Shown piece after piece: positions 1 through 7,684 of a stretch of 51,502 nucleotides of DNA; position 1 is the first letter of the stretch, and each line of letters starts with the position of its first letter. The position numbers and the translations under genes are program-made. The stretch lies in the NCBI GenBank assembly GCA_947594095.1, contig CANQEA010000004.1:1-51502 (forward strand), written 5' to 3'. The DNA is from an uncultured Clostridia bacterium. Its GTDB lineage: Bacteria > Bacillota_A > Clostridia > TANB77 > CAG-508. The notes under the pieces were generated by a model. The model ran no database searches, had not been told where the DNA came from, and saw only the letters and a program-made list of their open reading frames with translations.

Positions 1-77
1 TGTACTTCGACCGGTTGTTGATACGGGAAGGCATCGTGTTTCGAAAGTAGCTCCAAGCGCTCAGCATTTCAGCTTGG
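1..77. repeat. Exact terminal direct repeat, left copy
   Basis: These 77 bases are identical to the last 77 bases of the window (51426-51502). The repeat lies inside the large terminase gene and its reading frame continues across the join. It is therefore best read as the overlap of a circular or circularly permuted genome opened at an arbitrary point. It does not look like a biological terminal repeat, because it interrupts a gene and sits in no intergenic region. Confidence 0.95.
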
Positions 78-658
78 TCTCGTCGGGCAGTCTCAGCATT
101 TGTAAGGTCATCGTTTATGATGATATCGGCGCCGTAGCCAGTCAATGAATCTCGAGGCATTGAGTACAGTTCACCACCACGAGTATCGACCAACGTTCCG
201 CGACCGGTATCTTTCAGCCAGACCTCATCGCCAAAGTAGAGCTTGAACTTCTCGCTGTTGATGACTTTCATTCGCTTTTTATTCATCTGTCCAGCAAGTC
301 CGCCGGTATGAGAGATTGAAGCAACCTTGACAGGCTCATTGACCCAACACCAAACAGGACCGAGAACGTTGAATATCATCGATTTCGTATGCCGAGGTGG
401 CACATTGATGTTCAAGTTCTGTTTGGGAACTCTAACATCAATAACAACGTCGTCTGGTCCAAGTTCTGGAAGCTTGACATCTGCTACTTTGCAATCAATC
501 CAAGGTTTGCACTTGTATTGAAACGTTTCACAGTAGAACTGTATGAGCTTTCCATCAATGAATGGCGCTGGGTCTGCCTCTGACCAAAACTCTTTGACGA
601 ACTCATAGCAACTTTTCCGATAGAGTTCTCGTCGTAAGAGTCGTTCGAGTTCGGTCAT
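1..658 (-). CDS. terL: Terminase large subunit, N-terminal part (continues across the cut at 51502)
   Basis: ATPase half of the packaging motor that docks on the portal and pumps DNA into the prohead. The start is ATG at 658, just after the stop of the 660-1034 gene. The frame reads off position 1 and continues at the right end. The Walker A-like motif VPPRHTKS lies at residues 86-93 (typical terminases have PPRHxKS) and the Walker B motif IIINDD at about residues 179-184. Joined on the circle the protein has 680 residues, longer than the usual 450-550. It is the last gene of the leftward operon that starts with dut and polymerase, and it may also be read from a late-type promoter near 1047-1073. 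Confidence 0.93.
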   Translation of the reverse strand, partial: MTELERLLRRELYRKSCYEFVKEFWSEADPAPFIDGKLIQFYCETFQYKCKPWIDCKVADVKLPELGPDDVVIDVRVPKQNLNINVPPRHTKSMIFNVLGPVWCWVNEPVKVASISHTGGLAGQMNKKRMKVINSEKFKLYFGDEVWLKDTGRGTLVDTRGGELYSMPRDSLTGYGADIIINDDLTNAETARRDQAEMLSAWSYFRNTMPSRINNRSKY

Positions 659-659
659 T

Positions 660-1034
660 TTAGTTGCCTCTGTCTTCCATCGAAGCGAAGACCTTCAGAG
701 CGTGGAGCAGAAGAACAACCGCTTTTCTTGCATCGAACGAACCGTCGCAAAGCTCGATAACTTTGTCGAGGAGCGCTTTCTGAGTTTGCATCTTTTTATG
801 CTGCGATACAAGCTGGTCGTGAGTGCCGTTCATTTCTTCAATGAACGATTTAAGTTTGTTGATAGTCGCTTCGTCGATGTGCTCATCGTTGAGAATGTCG
901 AGAAGTGTTTCATTTTCATTGATAACTTTCTCAACATTGTCAATGGAAGCGTCCATACTCTCGGACATTTCGACGAGACGATAGATTTGGTCCTCAAGTT
1001 CGATTTGTCCTACTTTGATTGTCTTGTTTGCCAT
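660..1034 (-). CDS. Coiled-coil protein preceding the large terminase
   Basis: 124 residues, ATG at 1034 with AAAGGAGATATAACT before it. The protein is acidic and almost wholly helical, with heptad-like spacing (IDNVEKVINENETLLDIL and later HDQLVSQHKKMQTQ). It ends one base before the large terminase start, so the two are probably cotranslated. A palindrome (DE1) and a possible late promoter lie directly upstream, which separates it from the gene at 1203. A packaging or head-assembly helper is plausible from position only; no family was recognised. Confidence 0.7.
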   Translation of the reverse strand: MANKTIKVGQIELEDQIYRLVEMSESMDASIDNVEKVINENETLLDILNDEHIDEATINKLKSFIEEMNGTHDQLVSQHKKMQTQKALLDKVIELCDGSFDARKAVVLLLHALKVFASMEDRGN

Positions 1035-1046
1035 AGTTATATCTCC

Positions 1047-1074
1047 TTTATATAGAATTTACTTTCAGATATAC
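1047..1074 (-). promoter_or_regulatory. Possible late-type promoter for the terminase pair
   Basis: On the minus strand a CGTATATC box (1068-1074) is followed 15 bases later by TATAAA (1047-1052), then AAGGAG and the start of the 124-residue gene. It sits just downstream of palindrome DE1, as the two clearer TATATC promoters do for DE3 and DE4. The spacing is 15 rather than 17 and there is no TG extension, so this is a weaker call. Confidence 0.4.
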
Positions 1075-1084
1075 GAGTTAACCA

Positions 1085-1158
1085 GTTGACTTCTGAGACA
1101 CTTTATTATAAGGTAATATATTTTATTAAACCTTTTCATCAAGTGTCTCAGAATTAAA
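1085..1158. repeat. Dyad element DE1
   Basis: Perfect 13-base inverted arms TTCTGAGACACTT (1091-1103) and AAGTGTCTCAGAA (1141-1153) enclose an AT-rich core GGTAATATATTTTATTA, itself flanked by short AAGG/CCTT arms. The same arms and core recur at five other intergenic sites. It lies between two leftward genes. Confidence 0.85.
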
Positions 1159-1202
1159 ACCAGAACCTCGTTTTTCATCGATTTTTCTTGAAAGTAACCG
1201 CT

Positions 1203-2033
1203 TTAATCAAGAGAACCTCTTTGAAGGTACTCAATGAGCGTTTTGCGGTTCATTTTGACTATTTTGTCTATTCTGTAATCATAGACCCTGTATGTAGCAT
1301 CTTTGAGGTCGTCTGTATCAACAATTGGCTGAGGCGAGCAACGGCAATTCGGAAATTCGCCTGCATTGCCTCGCATATTGTCGAGCAGAGGTTTCCTCAT
1401 ATCGTTCCGCCAAAAGACAACAACGCCATTCATTGCTTTGTGCGATGGACGGGTTCGTTTGTCGTTTGAAGAAAGCCAGATGTAGGCAACACTGCCAAGA
1501 CTGAGAGCTCTTTGTTCAAGGATAGCCGTTTGAAGCTTTGCAGTCTCAGTCCTGGCAATGACGCCCGCGTTCTTATGTCCGTGTTGTTCAAGCATCTTCC
1601 TGAAGTAGCCACGAGGATGTTTGCCTAATGCAACCTCTTCAATGAGCGTGTTGACGTACTTTCTGTTCATCAACTCCATAACTCTTCGAGGAATGCTCTT
1701 TATCATCTCGTAGTTATTCGAAGTGATGTGATACAGAAGCGCTCTCTCGTAAGCTGTGTACGTTGGAGGCAATGCTACGTAGTGTGCCTGTTTAGCAGCA
1801 GTGTAGAACTTCCTCCAGATACCTCGCTGTTGATTGAGACCATACTTTGCGAGTTTTGTAGCGAACTTCTTAGCAAACTCGTCATATTTGTCAGATGCTT
1901 CAACTTTTGCAACATTTTGTATGACGGTTGTTCGATTTGCGTTTGAAAGTGCATCAACAGCGTCTTTATCGAAGACTTGCTTAAAGACGGAGTTGTAAAT
2001 GTTCAGAATGAGTTGTTCAATTCTTCGGTTCAA
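1203..2033 (-). CDS. SPP1 gp7 / Mu gpF-like head morphogenesis protein
   Basis: 276 residues. Minor head protein of the family that accompanies the portal in proheads. The signature is in the C-terminal third: DKRTRPSHKAMNG, then a P and LDN stretch, then AGEFPNCRCSPQ. This matches the family's D-x-R-x-R-xx-H ... CRC pattern. The start is TTG at 2033, chosen because AAGGAGG lies seven bases upstream and the TTG overlaps the polymerase TGA stop (TTGA). It is encoded far from the portal (18575) and on the other strand, next to DNA polymerase, which is unusual. Confidence 0.82.
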   Translation of the reverse strand: MNRRIEQLILNIYNSVFKQVFDKDAVDALSNANRTTVIQNVAKVEASDKYDEFAKKFATKLAKYGLNQQRGIWRKFYTAAKQAHYVALPPTYTAYERALLYHITSNNYEMIKSIPRRVMELMNRKYVNTLIEEVALGKHPRGYFRKMLEQHGHKNAGVIARTETAKLQTAILEQRALSLGSVAYIWLSSNDKRTRPSHKAMNGVVVFWRNDMRKPLLDNMRGNAGEFPNCRCSPQPIVDTDDLKDATYRVYDYRIDKIVKMNRKTLIEYLQRGSLD

Positions 2034-3838
2034 ATTCTCACCTCCTTGATTTGAGGAATTGGAGTATCGAGGAATTCTGTAATTCTCTCATAAGCGTGGT
2101 CGATATAGAACTGATAGTCAATTTGAGGTATGAGTTTAGCTTTGGCTTCATCAGAGAGAATTTCATCATTATAGATAAAGTAGCTTTCAGGCATATTCGG
2201 AATACGACTTTTACGAAGTGTATTACCAGCTTGTTTGTACTTCATTATGTAGCTAATTTTGTCTCCATCAGGTTTTGCAGCAAACGCTCGATTAAGACCA
2301 TCAACCTCATATTCTTCTACCACCTGTTTGAGCTTTTTGTCATACACAACAAAGTTGTTATAGTCATAGCTCTTCTTTTTGCAGAGGTACTGGAAGTAGA
2401 GGAGGTCATTTTTGTACTTTTCAACTGTTTCCTCAACAGGGACGTGGTCAAGCAAGTATGCCAACACTGCCTTGGAAACAATAGCTGTTTCCTTTGCCGT
2501 GTAGAACTCATTTTTGACAGGTTCATCAATTGCCCAACTTCCAATAAAGGCGTCGCCCTTGGTATCAGTTCCGCCATTTGCTAACCTGTAGCAGTAGTTA
2601 TTGACGTCACGTTGATAGAGTTCTGCAATTCGTTTGGGTTTGATGACGAAACCAGTTCTGTCGCACCATTCTTTGACTATTGCCAGAACATCATTATCGC
2701 TTACTCCAGGAAGAGGTTTGACCATAATGCCATCGGTATTGCTTTGAATAAGCTTGACTTTTCCTTCCAACTTTTCGAGTAAGTCGACAAGGAAGATTTG
2801 TCCTGTTATCGTTATAAGTGACCCAACATACGGGTCATAGAAGTCTGTGTGCTCATTCATTGAGGCGCCAAAGACCGCCAAGAGAATTGTCTTATAGACC
2901 CATCGTTTTGTATCGTTCACACCTTTAAGACGAAGTTGTTCGTGGTACATATACTCGTACCTCGCTTTGCCTTCAGGTGGAATTGTGCGAGGAAGTAGGT
3001 CGTAGTTTATCATCACGAGGTTGTAGTAGCCACTTACATCAAGGTAGATGATATCGGTTTCGTGGCATTGTTTTAACGCTCCGTGAATACCACCACTACC
3101 AAGTTGATGAGGCACTCCACAAAGAGTAACAGTCAATTTGTTCTCACCTGTTGATACCTTGCGAAAGCCTTCAGATAAGTAGTAGTTGATGACGTCCTGA
3201 TTTTTGATTTGCAATGTGTCGTACATTTTCGGAGGAACATATTGATTTTCAAGGCCTTCAATTTGTTGAGCGCCTAACGCAAGTGCTGCCAATCGAGCCT
3301 CAGTTCCTGTGAGATAGTACTTATCAATGTTAAACTCCTTGATAAGACTAAGTCGAAGAATGACAATATCTTGCAATTCAAAGAAGTTATGAAGTGTCTG
3401 TTGGAGGTCATCATAGTTGTAGTCCTCTGTCAATCGTTTCTCTTCATCTGTGAGAGGTCTATCAACATTGAAGTCAACATCGGACGTATGGACTGCTTTG
3501 CCAATGAGTAATTCGGTCATTTTCAATGAGTAGAACCTGCAACACATCAAATCGTATGTTACAATGCCGAGATGAGCCTTGCCTCTGAATTGAGCGGATA
3601 TCATTCGCTTCGAGGTTTTGAAAACGTCATCTCCGTGAAGTATTGCATAGAGAATATGATTGTCATAGGCATCATTGTTATGACCTACCCACAAATCTGT
3701 TGTATGTTCACGGTAGAAGTTGATGATTTCGTCCTGGTCCCATAACTGAACACGATTGACGCCATTATCGTCCAAGACTAATGCGCCAAACAACACGTCA
3801 TATTTGAAGACCTCAAAATCGAAAATGACTACATTCAT
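2030..3838 (-). CDS. Family B-type DNA polymerase with 3'-5' exonuclease
   Basis: 602 residues; replicates phage DNA. Exo I is DFE at 7-9, Exo II HNNDAYDN at 53-60, and Exo III YNYDD at 140-144, so proofreading residues are present. Palm motif A is DVSGYYNL at 267-274. Motif B is KTILLAVFGAS at 316-326. Motif C is SNTDGI at 366-371, where the first Asp of the usual DTD is Asn and the second is kept. GSGGIHGA (about 247-254) matches the YxGG-like region. The enzyme is short for family B and lacks an obvious N-terminal uracil-sensing domain. ATG at 3838 overlaps the dUTPase stop by four bases. Confidence 0.88.
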   Translation of the reverse strand: MNVVIFDFEVFKYDVLFGALVLDDNGVNRVQLWDQDEIINFYREHTTDLWVGHNNDAYDNHILYAILHGDDVFKTSKRMISAQFRGKAHLGIVTYDLMCCRFYSLKMTELLIGKAVHTSDVDFNVDRPLTDEEKRLTEDYNYDDLQQTLHNFFELQDIVILRLSLIKEFNIDKYYLTGTEARLAALALGAQQIEGLENQYVPPKMYDTLQIKNQDVINYYLSEGFRKVSTGENKLTVTLCGVPHQLGSGGIHGALKQCHETDIIYLDVSGYYNLVMINYDLLPRTIPPEGKARYEYMYHEQLRLKGVNDTKRWVYKTILLAVFGASMNEHTDFYDPYVGSLITITGQIFLVDLLEKLEGKVKLIQSNTDGIMVKPLPGVSDNDVLAIVKEWCDRTGFVIKPKRIAELYQRDVNNYCYRLANGGTDTKGDAFIGSWAIDEPVKNEFYTAKETAIVSKAVLAYLLDHVPVEETVEKYKNDLLYFQYLCKKKSYDYNNFVVYDKKLKQVVEEYEVDGLNRAFAAKPDGDKISYIMKYKQAGNTLRKSRIPNMPESYFIYNDEILSDEAKAKLIPQIDYQFYIDHAYERITEFLDTPIPQIKEVRI

Positions 3839-4248
3839 TTGCCTGTACTCCCAAGTCCGTGTTGTCCTCGAGTTGTTGACTCAAGATGGTCTACAACCTC
3901 TATGTAAGGATTGAGGACCGAATAAGCAATCAACGAACATACTCGCTGATTTTTCTTGATTGTCACAGTCGACCCAGAGCAATTCGTTATGATGAGGTGA
4001 ATTTCGCCCGTATAGTCAGGGTCGATGATAGCTGTCTGAATGATAAGACCAAGTTCGGCTATGGAACTTCTTGGTACCAACATTCCGGCGTGGCCTTCCG
4101 GAATTGCAACAGCAAAGCCAAGCCCAACTGTTCTTGTTTCAAACGGTTTGAGCGTGAACTCATCAGGTTGGAAAATGTCAAGACCACAATCAGGTACGTG
4201 AGATTTTTCCGGAAGTTTGATATCGTTTCTGAAAAGTTTGAGCTTCAT
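3835..4248 (-). CDS. dut: Trimeric dUTP diphosphatase
   Basis: 137 residues; hydrolyses dUTP to dUMP and pyrophosphate, keeping uracil out of DNA and supplying dUMP. All five family motifs are visible: CGLDIF (I), PRSSIAELG (II), IDPDYTGEI (III), KNQRVCSLI (IV) and RGQHGLGSTG (V), the last closing over the active site. The start is ATG at 4248 with AAAGGA upstream. An in-frame extension to 4278 reads the promoter -10 region and is rejected. It is the first gene of an operon followed by polymerase, head protein and terminase. The dUMP it makes would feed the ThyX-like enzyme one operon away. Confidence 0.95.
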   Translation of the reverse strand: MKLKLFRNDIKLPEKSHVPDCGLDIFQPDEFTLKPFETRTVGLGFAVAIPEGHAGMLVPRSSIAELGLIIQTAIIDPDYTGEIHLIITNCSGSTVTIKKNQRVCSLIAYSVLNPYIEVVDHLESTTRGQHGLGSTGK

Positions 4249-4268
4249 ATATTTATATCCTTTATTAT

Positions 4269-4311
4269 ATTGTATCACATTTTGACTTAAAAGTAAACTC
4301 TTTTGATATAC
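4269..4311 (-). promoter_or_regulatory. Early-class promoter of the dut-polymerase operon
   Basis: Minus strand: GTATATCAAAAGAG (4298-4311), -35 TTTACT (4292-4297), 17-base spacer, extended -10 TGA-TACAAT (4269-4274). The same block recurs before ten other operons. Confidence 0.9.
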
Positions 4312-4365
4312 TTTTTAGAAAGTTTTTCAAAAAAGTTTACCAAAAGAGTTTTAAGTCAAACAACG

Positions 4366-5196
4366 TTAGCGAACAAGATGCCGCCTTGCATAGTCGGTGT
4401 CGAACTTGTAGTAGAATGTTCCCGGATAGAGTACCGAGTCCACTCTTTTGACGAGAGGCTTTGTATAGCCGTGCTCTGCATAGTACTTGACGAGGATTGC
4501 AAAACGTTCATTTTGAACGTCTTGTTCAGTTCTCTTTTCGTTACCAACGTGACAACCGCCTTCTTTTCTGACGGATGGAAGAATGCCAATTCGTATGAAC
4601 CGAGTGTCCGAAAGAGCAATAAGCCCTTTATCTGCCGCCTCATAGTAGAATGTCAAGTCTTCAACTCCGACCTCGCTCATCTTCTTGAAGTGGAGGTCGT
4701 ATTGCTTGCAAATTCTGCAATTGAGAATGTACGTTTGGCAAAGTTGAGAGAGGAAGTAAGTCTTTTGCTTCTTCGGAGTTGTGCTAAATGCCTTCCTCGA
4801 AAAGATGAAAGCAAATGCTTTATCTCTGAGAGGGTCGGTCTCAAATCTGTCGATGCAATTCGACAGGATAGTTTTGAGTGTTGTTATCCTGTTCGTTGTA
4901 TCGTGGATGCCGAACTGAGTATCATCTATCATAAGGCAATACTCATAGTTCTCTTCGATGGCTTTTTGAAGAATTTGCTCTCTCGTTTCACCGATGCATT
5001 GCGGTTCATCAAGAAGCAAAAATCTGAGGTTTGGCAAGTCGAATTGAGGTTTGTCATAGTAGCCCGACAAATATTCCGACTGCCTTACACAGAAGTGGAA
5101 TGTCAGGTTCGGGTTGTAACGAACGCAACTCAGAATGGCAGGCCATTCTCTTTTGTATGTAGGTACACATATCATAATTTTGCTTAAGTCGTTCAT
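4366..5196 (-). CDS. GT-A fold glycosyltransferase
   Basis: 276 residues. The N-terminus ICVPTYKRE is a typical nucleotide-sugar-binding first strand. IGETREQIL fits the helix before the DxD strand, and YCLMIDDTQFG gives the metal-binding DD at 91-92. VEDLTFYY near 190 fits the catalytic ED region. This resembles family 2-like enzymes and phage base-modifying transferases (TAGT/GREB1-like type) more than cell-wall enzymes, but the assignment is inferred. It is third in an operon with the ThyX-like enzyme and a nucleotide kinase, which suggests a hydroxymethylated base as acceptor. Alternatives are virion-protein or host surface glycosylation. ATG at 5196 has AGGAGAAACT before it. Confidence 0.75.
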   Translation of the reverse strand: MNDLSKIMICVPTYKREWPAILSCVRYNPNLTFHFCVRQSEYLSGYYDKPQFDLPNLRFLLLDEPQCIGETREQILQKAIEENYEYCLMIDDTQFGIHDTTNRITTLKTILSNCIDRFETDPLRDKAFAFIFSRKAFSTTPKKQKTYFLSQLCQTYILNCRICKQYDLHFKKMSEVGVEDLTFYYEAADKGLIALSDTRFIRIGILPSVRKEGGCHVGNEKRTEQDVQNERFAILVKYYAEHGYTKPLVKRVDSVLYPGTFYYKFDTDYARRHLVR

Positions 5197-5206
5197 AGTT
5201 TCTCCT

Positions 5207-5617
5207 TTATTCGTTTAGTAGTCTTAGCTGACAGATAATGTCATTTGCAATCTCATACATCGAGTTTAACGAAGTGTTGTAACGACGTATATGATAACCA
5301 TTGTCGATAAGCGTTTGGAATACTTCATAGAATGCATCATCATCTTTCTTATAGTCAATTGCAGGTTCATTCGTCATTTCACAACGGATTTTCCAGTCAT
5401 CTGGACTTACACGAAGATGTACGTAGAGTGCATCTTTGTACGGAAGTGCATATTCAACGTTTCTGTTGAACTTGTCGGCATAAACGACAAGGCTGGGCCA
5501 GCCTCGAACAAAGACATTAAGCCGTTTGTCCATTCTCCAGACGTAGCCAGCAAGAGTGTCTTTACCGGCCTTGTCAATGCCGTCGATGACGACTGTGAAG
5601 ATTTTAAGCTTGTCCAT
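5207..5617 (-). CDS. P-loop nucleotide kinase, thymidylate kinase-like
   Basis: 136 residues, shorter than a usual thymidylate kinase (about 200). The P-loop is DGIDKAGKDTLA at residues 12-23, close to the GxDxxGKxT motif of dTMP kinases. VHLRVSPDDWKIRCEM fits the LID-side helix. It would phosphorylate a deoxynucleoside monophosphate. Its start overlaps the end of the ThyX-like gene by 14 bases, so the kinase probably handles that enzyme's product. AAAGGAGACAAAG precedes the ATG. A reduced deoxynucleotide kinase of other specificity is possible. Confidence 0.72.
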   Translation of the reverse strand: MDKLKIFTVVIDGIDKAGKDTLAGYVWRMDKRLNVFVRGWPSLVVYADKFNRNVEYALPYKDALYVHLRVSPDDWKIRCEMTNEPAIDYKKDDDAFYEVFQTLIDNGYHIRRYNTSLNSMYEIANDIICQLRLLNE

Positions 5618-6596
5618 CTTTGTCTCCTTTACGATAGTAAGGCATATCCTTGATACGTTCTTTCAAGTTCCACCAAGCTCCCTCAACATAGCTGGTCGGA
5701 AGTTCTTTGCCTTGAGCCTCGAGTTCAAGCCAGTTCGAAATCATCTCTGCCTCTCCAGGAAGCAGTAAGAACGGCCGCTCATTGTAAAGCTGTTCAAGCT
5801 CAAGTTTCCAACTGGATTTCCTCCAATCATTGTGAGCAGATGTCGGAGGAGTATAGCCGGGCTTATCCGGAAAACGTTTGAAGTCATTGCAATATGTCTC
5901 GTCCCTTGTGTAAGGTCCTTTTTTGTCGCAGAACTCGAGCATCCATTTGATGAGACGTTTCGAATTGTCGTCCTGAAGACCAATTGCCGTAATTTTGAGT
6001 TTGTACATCATCAATCTGTAGATGTAGTTGATTTCATCGGCAAAGTTGTTCTCCGTTCTCGAATTGCACGATTTACACCAGTCAATGAAGTTACTGCAAT
6101 ACGAAAGCGAGATTGTTTGACAGTGAGGCATTATGTATCTCGAGTCCATATAGCTGATACCTGCCTCTGCGATATCAACATAGAGGTCTTCAAGCTCTCT
6201 CATAATTGTGTCATAGCGTTTCCGCCATTCTTCGTTTTGATAGATTGCTTTGGGAATAATGAGGTCCTGAGTAAGAGGCTTGACATCTCCAGACTCAGAA
6301 CAGAAGAAGCCTTTTTCTCGAGTAAGCTGAGCAAGGCAGACTCTCGAGATGTTGTTGATTTTGAACGAGAGTTTGATGCCTTCAAAGCAAAACTTCGGAA
6401 AAGTTCGACCATTGATAATGTCACTGATGAAGTCAACAACTTCAGGGTCGTCAGGGTCATATGCTTTTGTTCGGCCGGTATAGAATTCACCGTGTTTGCC
6501 AAAGTCCCAAGCATTTTTCGCAAGGCTGTTAAGAACTTCCGGCGGAGTGATAAGCTCGCAGGAGATGTTCTCGAAGCCATTCCTTAATGTTGCCAT
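5604..6596 (-). CDS. Divergent ThyX-superfamily enzyme (thymidylate synthase or dUMP-modifying)
   Basis: 330 residues, long for ThyX (about 220-250). Two ThyX regions are clear: a core QLTREKGFFCSESGD at 90-104, and MDSRYIMPHCQT followed by a helix rich in Arg at about 150-180, equivalent to the conserved xxARxxLP...T region. In standard ThyX the first region reads RHRxxSxNxxSxR; here RHR is replaced by REK and later residues also differ. Flavin and dUMP binding may remain while the chemistry changes, for example hydroxymethylation; that is inference. ATG at 6596 is chosen because GGAGG is seven bases upstream; the longer frame runs into the promoter. First gene of the operon with kinase and glycosyltransferase. 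Confidence 0.78.
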   Translation of the reverse strand: MATLRNGFENISCELITPPEVLNSLAKNAWDFGKHGEFYTGRTKAYDPDDPEVVDFISDIINGRTFPKFCFEGIKLSFKINNISRVCLAQLTREKGFFCSESGDVKPLTQDLIIPKAIYQNEEWRKRYDTIMRELEDLYVDIAEAGISYMDSRYIMPHCQTISLSYCSNFIDWCKSCNSRTENNFADEINYIYRLMMYKLKITAIGLQDDNSKRLIKWMLEFCDKKGPYTRDETYCNDFKRFPDKPGYTPPTSAHNDWRKSSWKLELEQLYNERPFLLLPGEAEMISNWLELEAQGKELPTSYVEGAWWNLKERIKDMPYYRKGDKDGQA

Positions 6597-6628
6597 AGAT
6601 TTGTCCTCCAAATTTATTTTATAAGAAT

Positions 6629-6671
6629 ATTGTATCACATTTTTTTCTAAAAGTAAACTCTTTTGATATAC
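6629..6671 (-). promoter_or_regulatory. Early-class promoter of the ThyX-like operon
   Basis: Minus strand -10 TACAAT (6629-6634) with TGA before it, 17-base spacer, -35 TTTACT (6652-6657), upstream GTATATCAAAAGAG box. Confidence 0.9.
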
Positions 6672-6716
6672 TTTTTGGAAAATTTTTGCAAAAAGTTTTC
6701 AAAAGAGTTAGAGTTG

Positions 6717-7226
6717 TTAGACGTTGAGCAGTTTTTCGACTCTTTCACGGCAAACATCAACACGGTGCGAAGCATCTCTGGCGATTTCTTTCATATCTTC
6801 GTCAACGTTGCCAAGAAGAAGCTCGTTGTCTGCAAACTGTACAACTGACATCGTGTCGGCAAGGTCAACGATAGCCTGTGTAATGTCATCAGTTGTTTTC
6901 ATCAGTTCTGCATATTCAGGAAACTTCCTGTCATAGTAGTCGAATTCATACTTCTGAAGGAACTCGATGAGGCCAAGTTTCGTCTTTGTATCGTGGGTGA
7001 TGTCGTTGATTTCCATCTCAGGTGTGTCGTGAAGCAATGCTTTAATAACGCAGCACATAGATGTATGTTCATCGAGACCATACTCTCTGGCCAATTCGAG
7101 GCTGATGATGGCAACGTAAAACGAGTGTTCTGCAACGTTTTCGTTTTTGATGTGCCGCCTGTTGTTGTACCTGATGATGCATTTGAGTTTGTAGAGTTCT
7201 CTCAGATGTTCGATGTTCGTTTTCAT
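6717..7226 (-). CDS. HD-domain 5'-deoxynucleotidase, YfbR-like
   Basis: 169 residues. HD hydrolase with AEHSFYVA (first His), LLHDTPEMEINDITHDT (HD pair plus downstream acidic residues) and VDLADTMS (final Asp), the metal-binding set of YfbR-type enzymes that remove the 5' phosphate of deoxynucleoside monophosphates. It ends the operon started by the Sak4-like gene and follows the deoxyribosyltransferase with a four-base overlap. In phages such enzymes are known to remove a competing nucleotide from the pool, consistent with a modified-base pathway. Confidence 0.85.
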   Translation of the reverse strand: MKTNIEHLRELYKLKCIIRYNNRRHIKNENVAEHSFYVAIISLELAREYGLDEHTSMCCVIKALLHDTPEMEINDITHDTKTKLGLIEFLQKYEFDYYDRKFPEYAELMKTTDDITQAIVDLADTMSVVQFADNELLLGNVDEDMKEIARDASHRVDVCRERVEKLLNV

Positions 7227-7672
7227 TGTATGTCTCCTTCGTATTTGTGGACTTGTTTGAACTCAATTGCCTGCATATTGTCAAGCAATCTGTCGAGGTC
7301 TTGAAGCGATGCAACGAAGTAGCCTGTCATTGCCAACATCAAGTTGAACGGCTTACCATTGAGTGTTTCTGCAAAGAAGATGATAGGCTTTTTGTGAGCG
7401 TATGCGTATCCGGTTTCCCAGATGGTGCCGCTGTCTTTTCCATCATAGATAACAACAACTGCATCTGCTTTTTCGATGCAATCGATATTGTCGAGGAATG
7501 TTGACTCACGGTCTTCGTCGGAAGAGTCAGGTTTGAGGCATGAACGAAGTCTCGGATTGAAGACTTCGATATCGTGAGCAGAAAGCAAATTTGCTATTCT
7601 CTGATGACGCTGAAGTTGTTCATCATTGAACCACGGTCCAGCAAGATATACAGTAAATCTGAATTTATTCAT
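7223..7672 (-). CDS. Nucleoside 2-deoxyribosyltransferase
   Basis: 149 residues, normal size. Family motifs are YLAGPWFN at the N-terminus, FNPR, the strand CIEKADAVVVIYDG, and SGTIWETGYAYA, whose Glu is the expected nucleophile. It swaps bases on deoxyribose or hydrolyses deoxynucleosides/deoxynucleotides. Position between primase-polymerase and the HD nucleotidase suggests pool sanitising or base salvage. AATAAATTC follows an AGGAGAATAG ribosome site. Confidence 0.88.
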   Translation of the reverse strand: MNKFRFTVYLAGPWFNDEQLQRHQRIANLLSAHDIEVFNPRLRSCLKPDSSDEDRESTFLDNIDCIEKADAVVVIYDGKDSGTIWETGYAYAHKKPIIFFAETLNGKPFNLMLAMTGYFVASLQDLDRLLDNMQAIEFKQVHKYEGDIQ

Positions 7673-7684
7673 TTTCTATTCTCC

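Noticed and set aside
1..77. 77-base repeat as a biological terminal repeat
   Set aside because: It lies inside the terminase coding sequence and restores one frame when merged, so it is an assembly overlap.
6597..6638. N-terminal extensions beginning MIQY on dUTPase and the ThyX-like gene
   Set aside because: These residues are translations of the promoter -10 region; a good ribosome site and ATG lie downstream.
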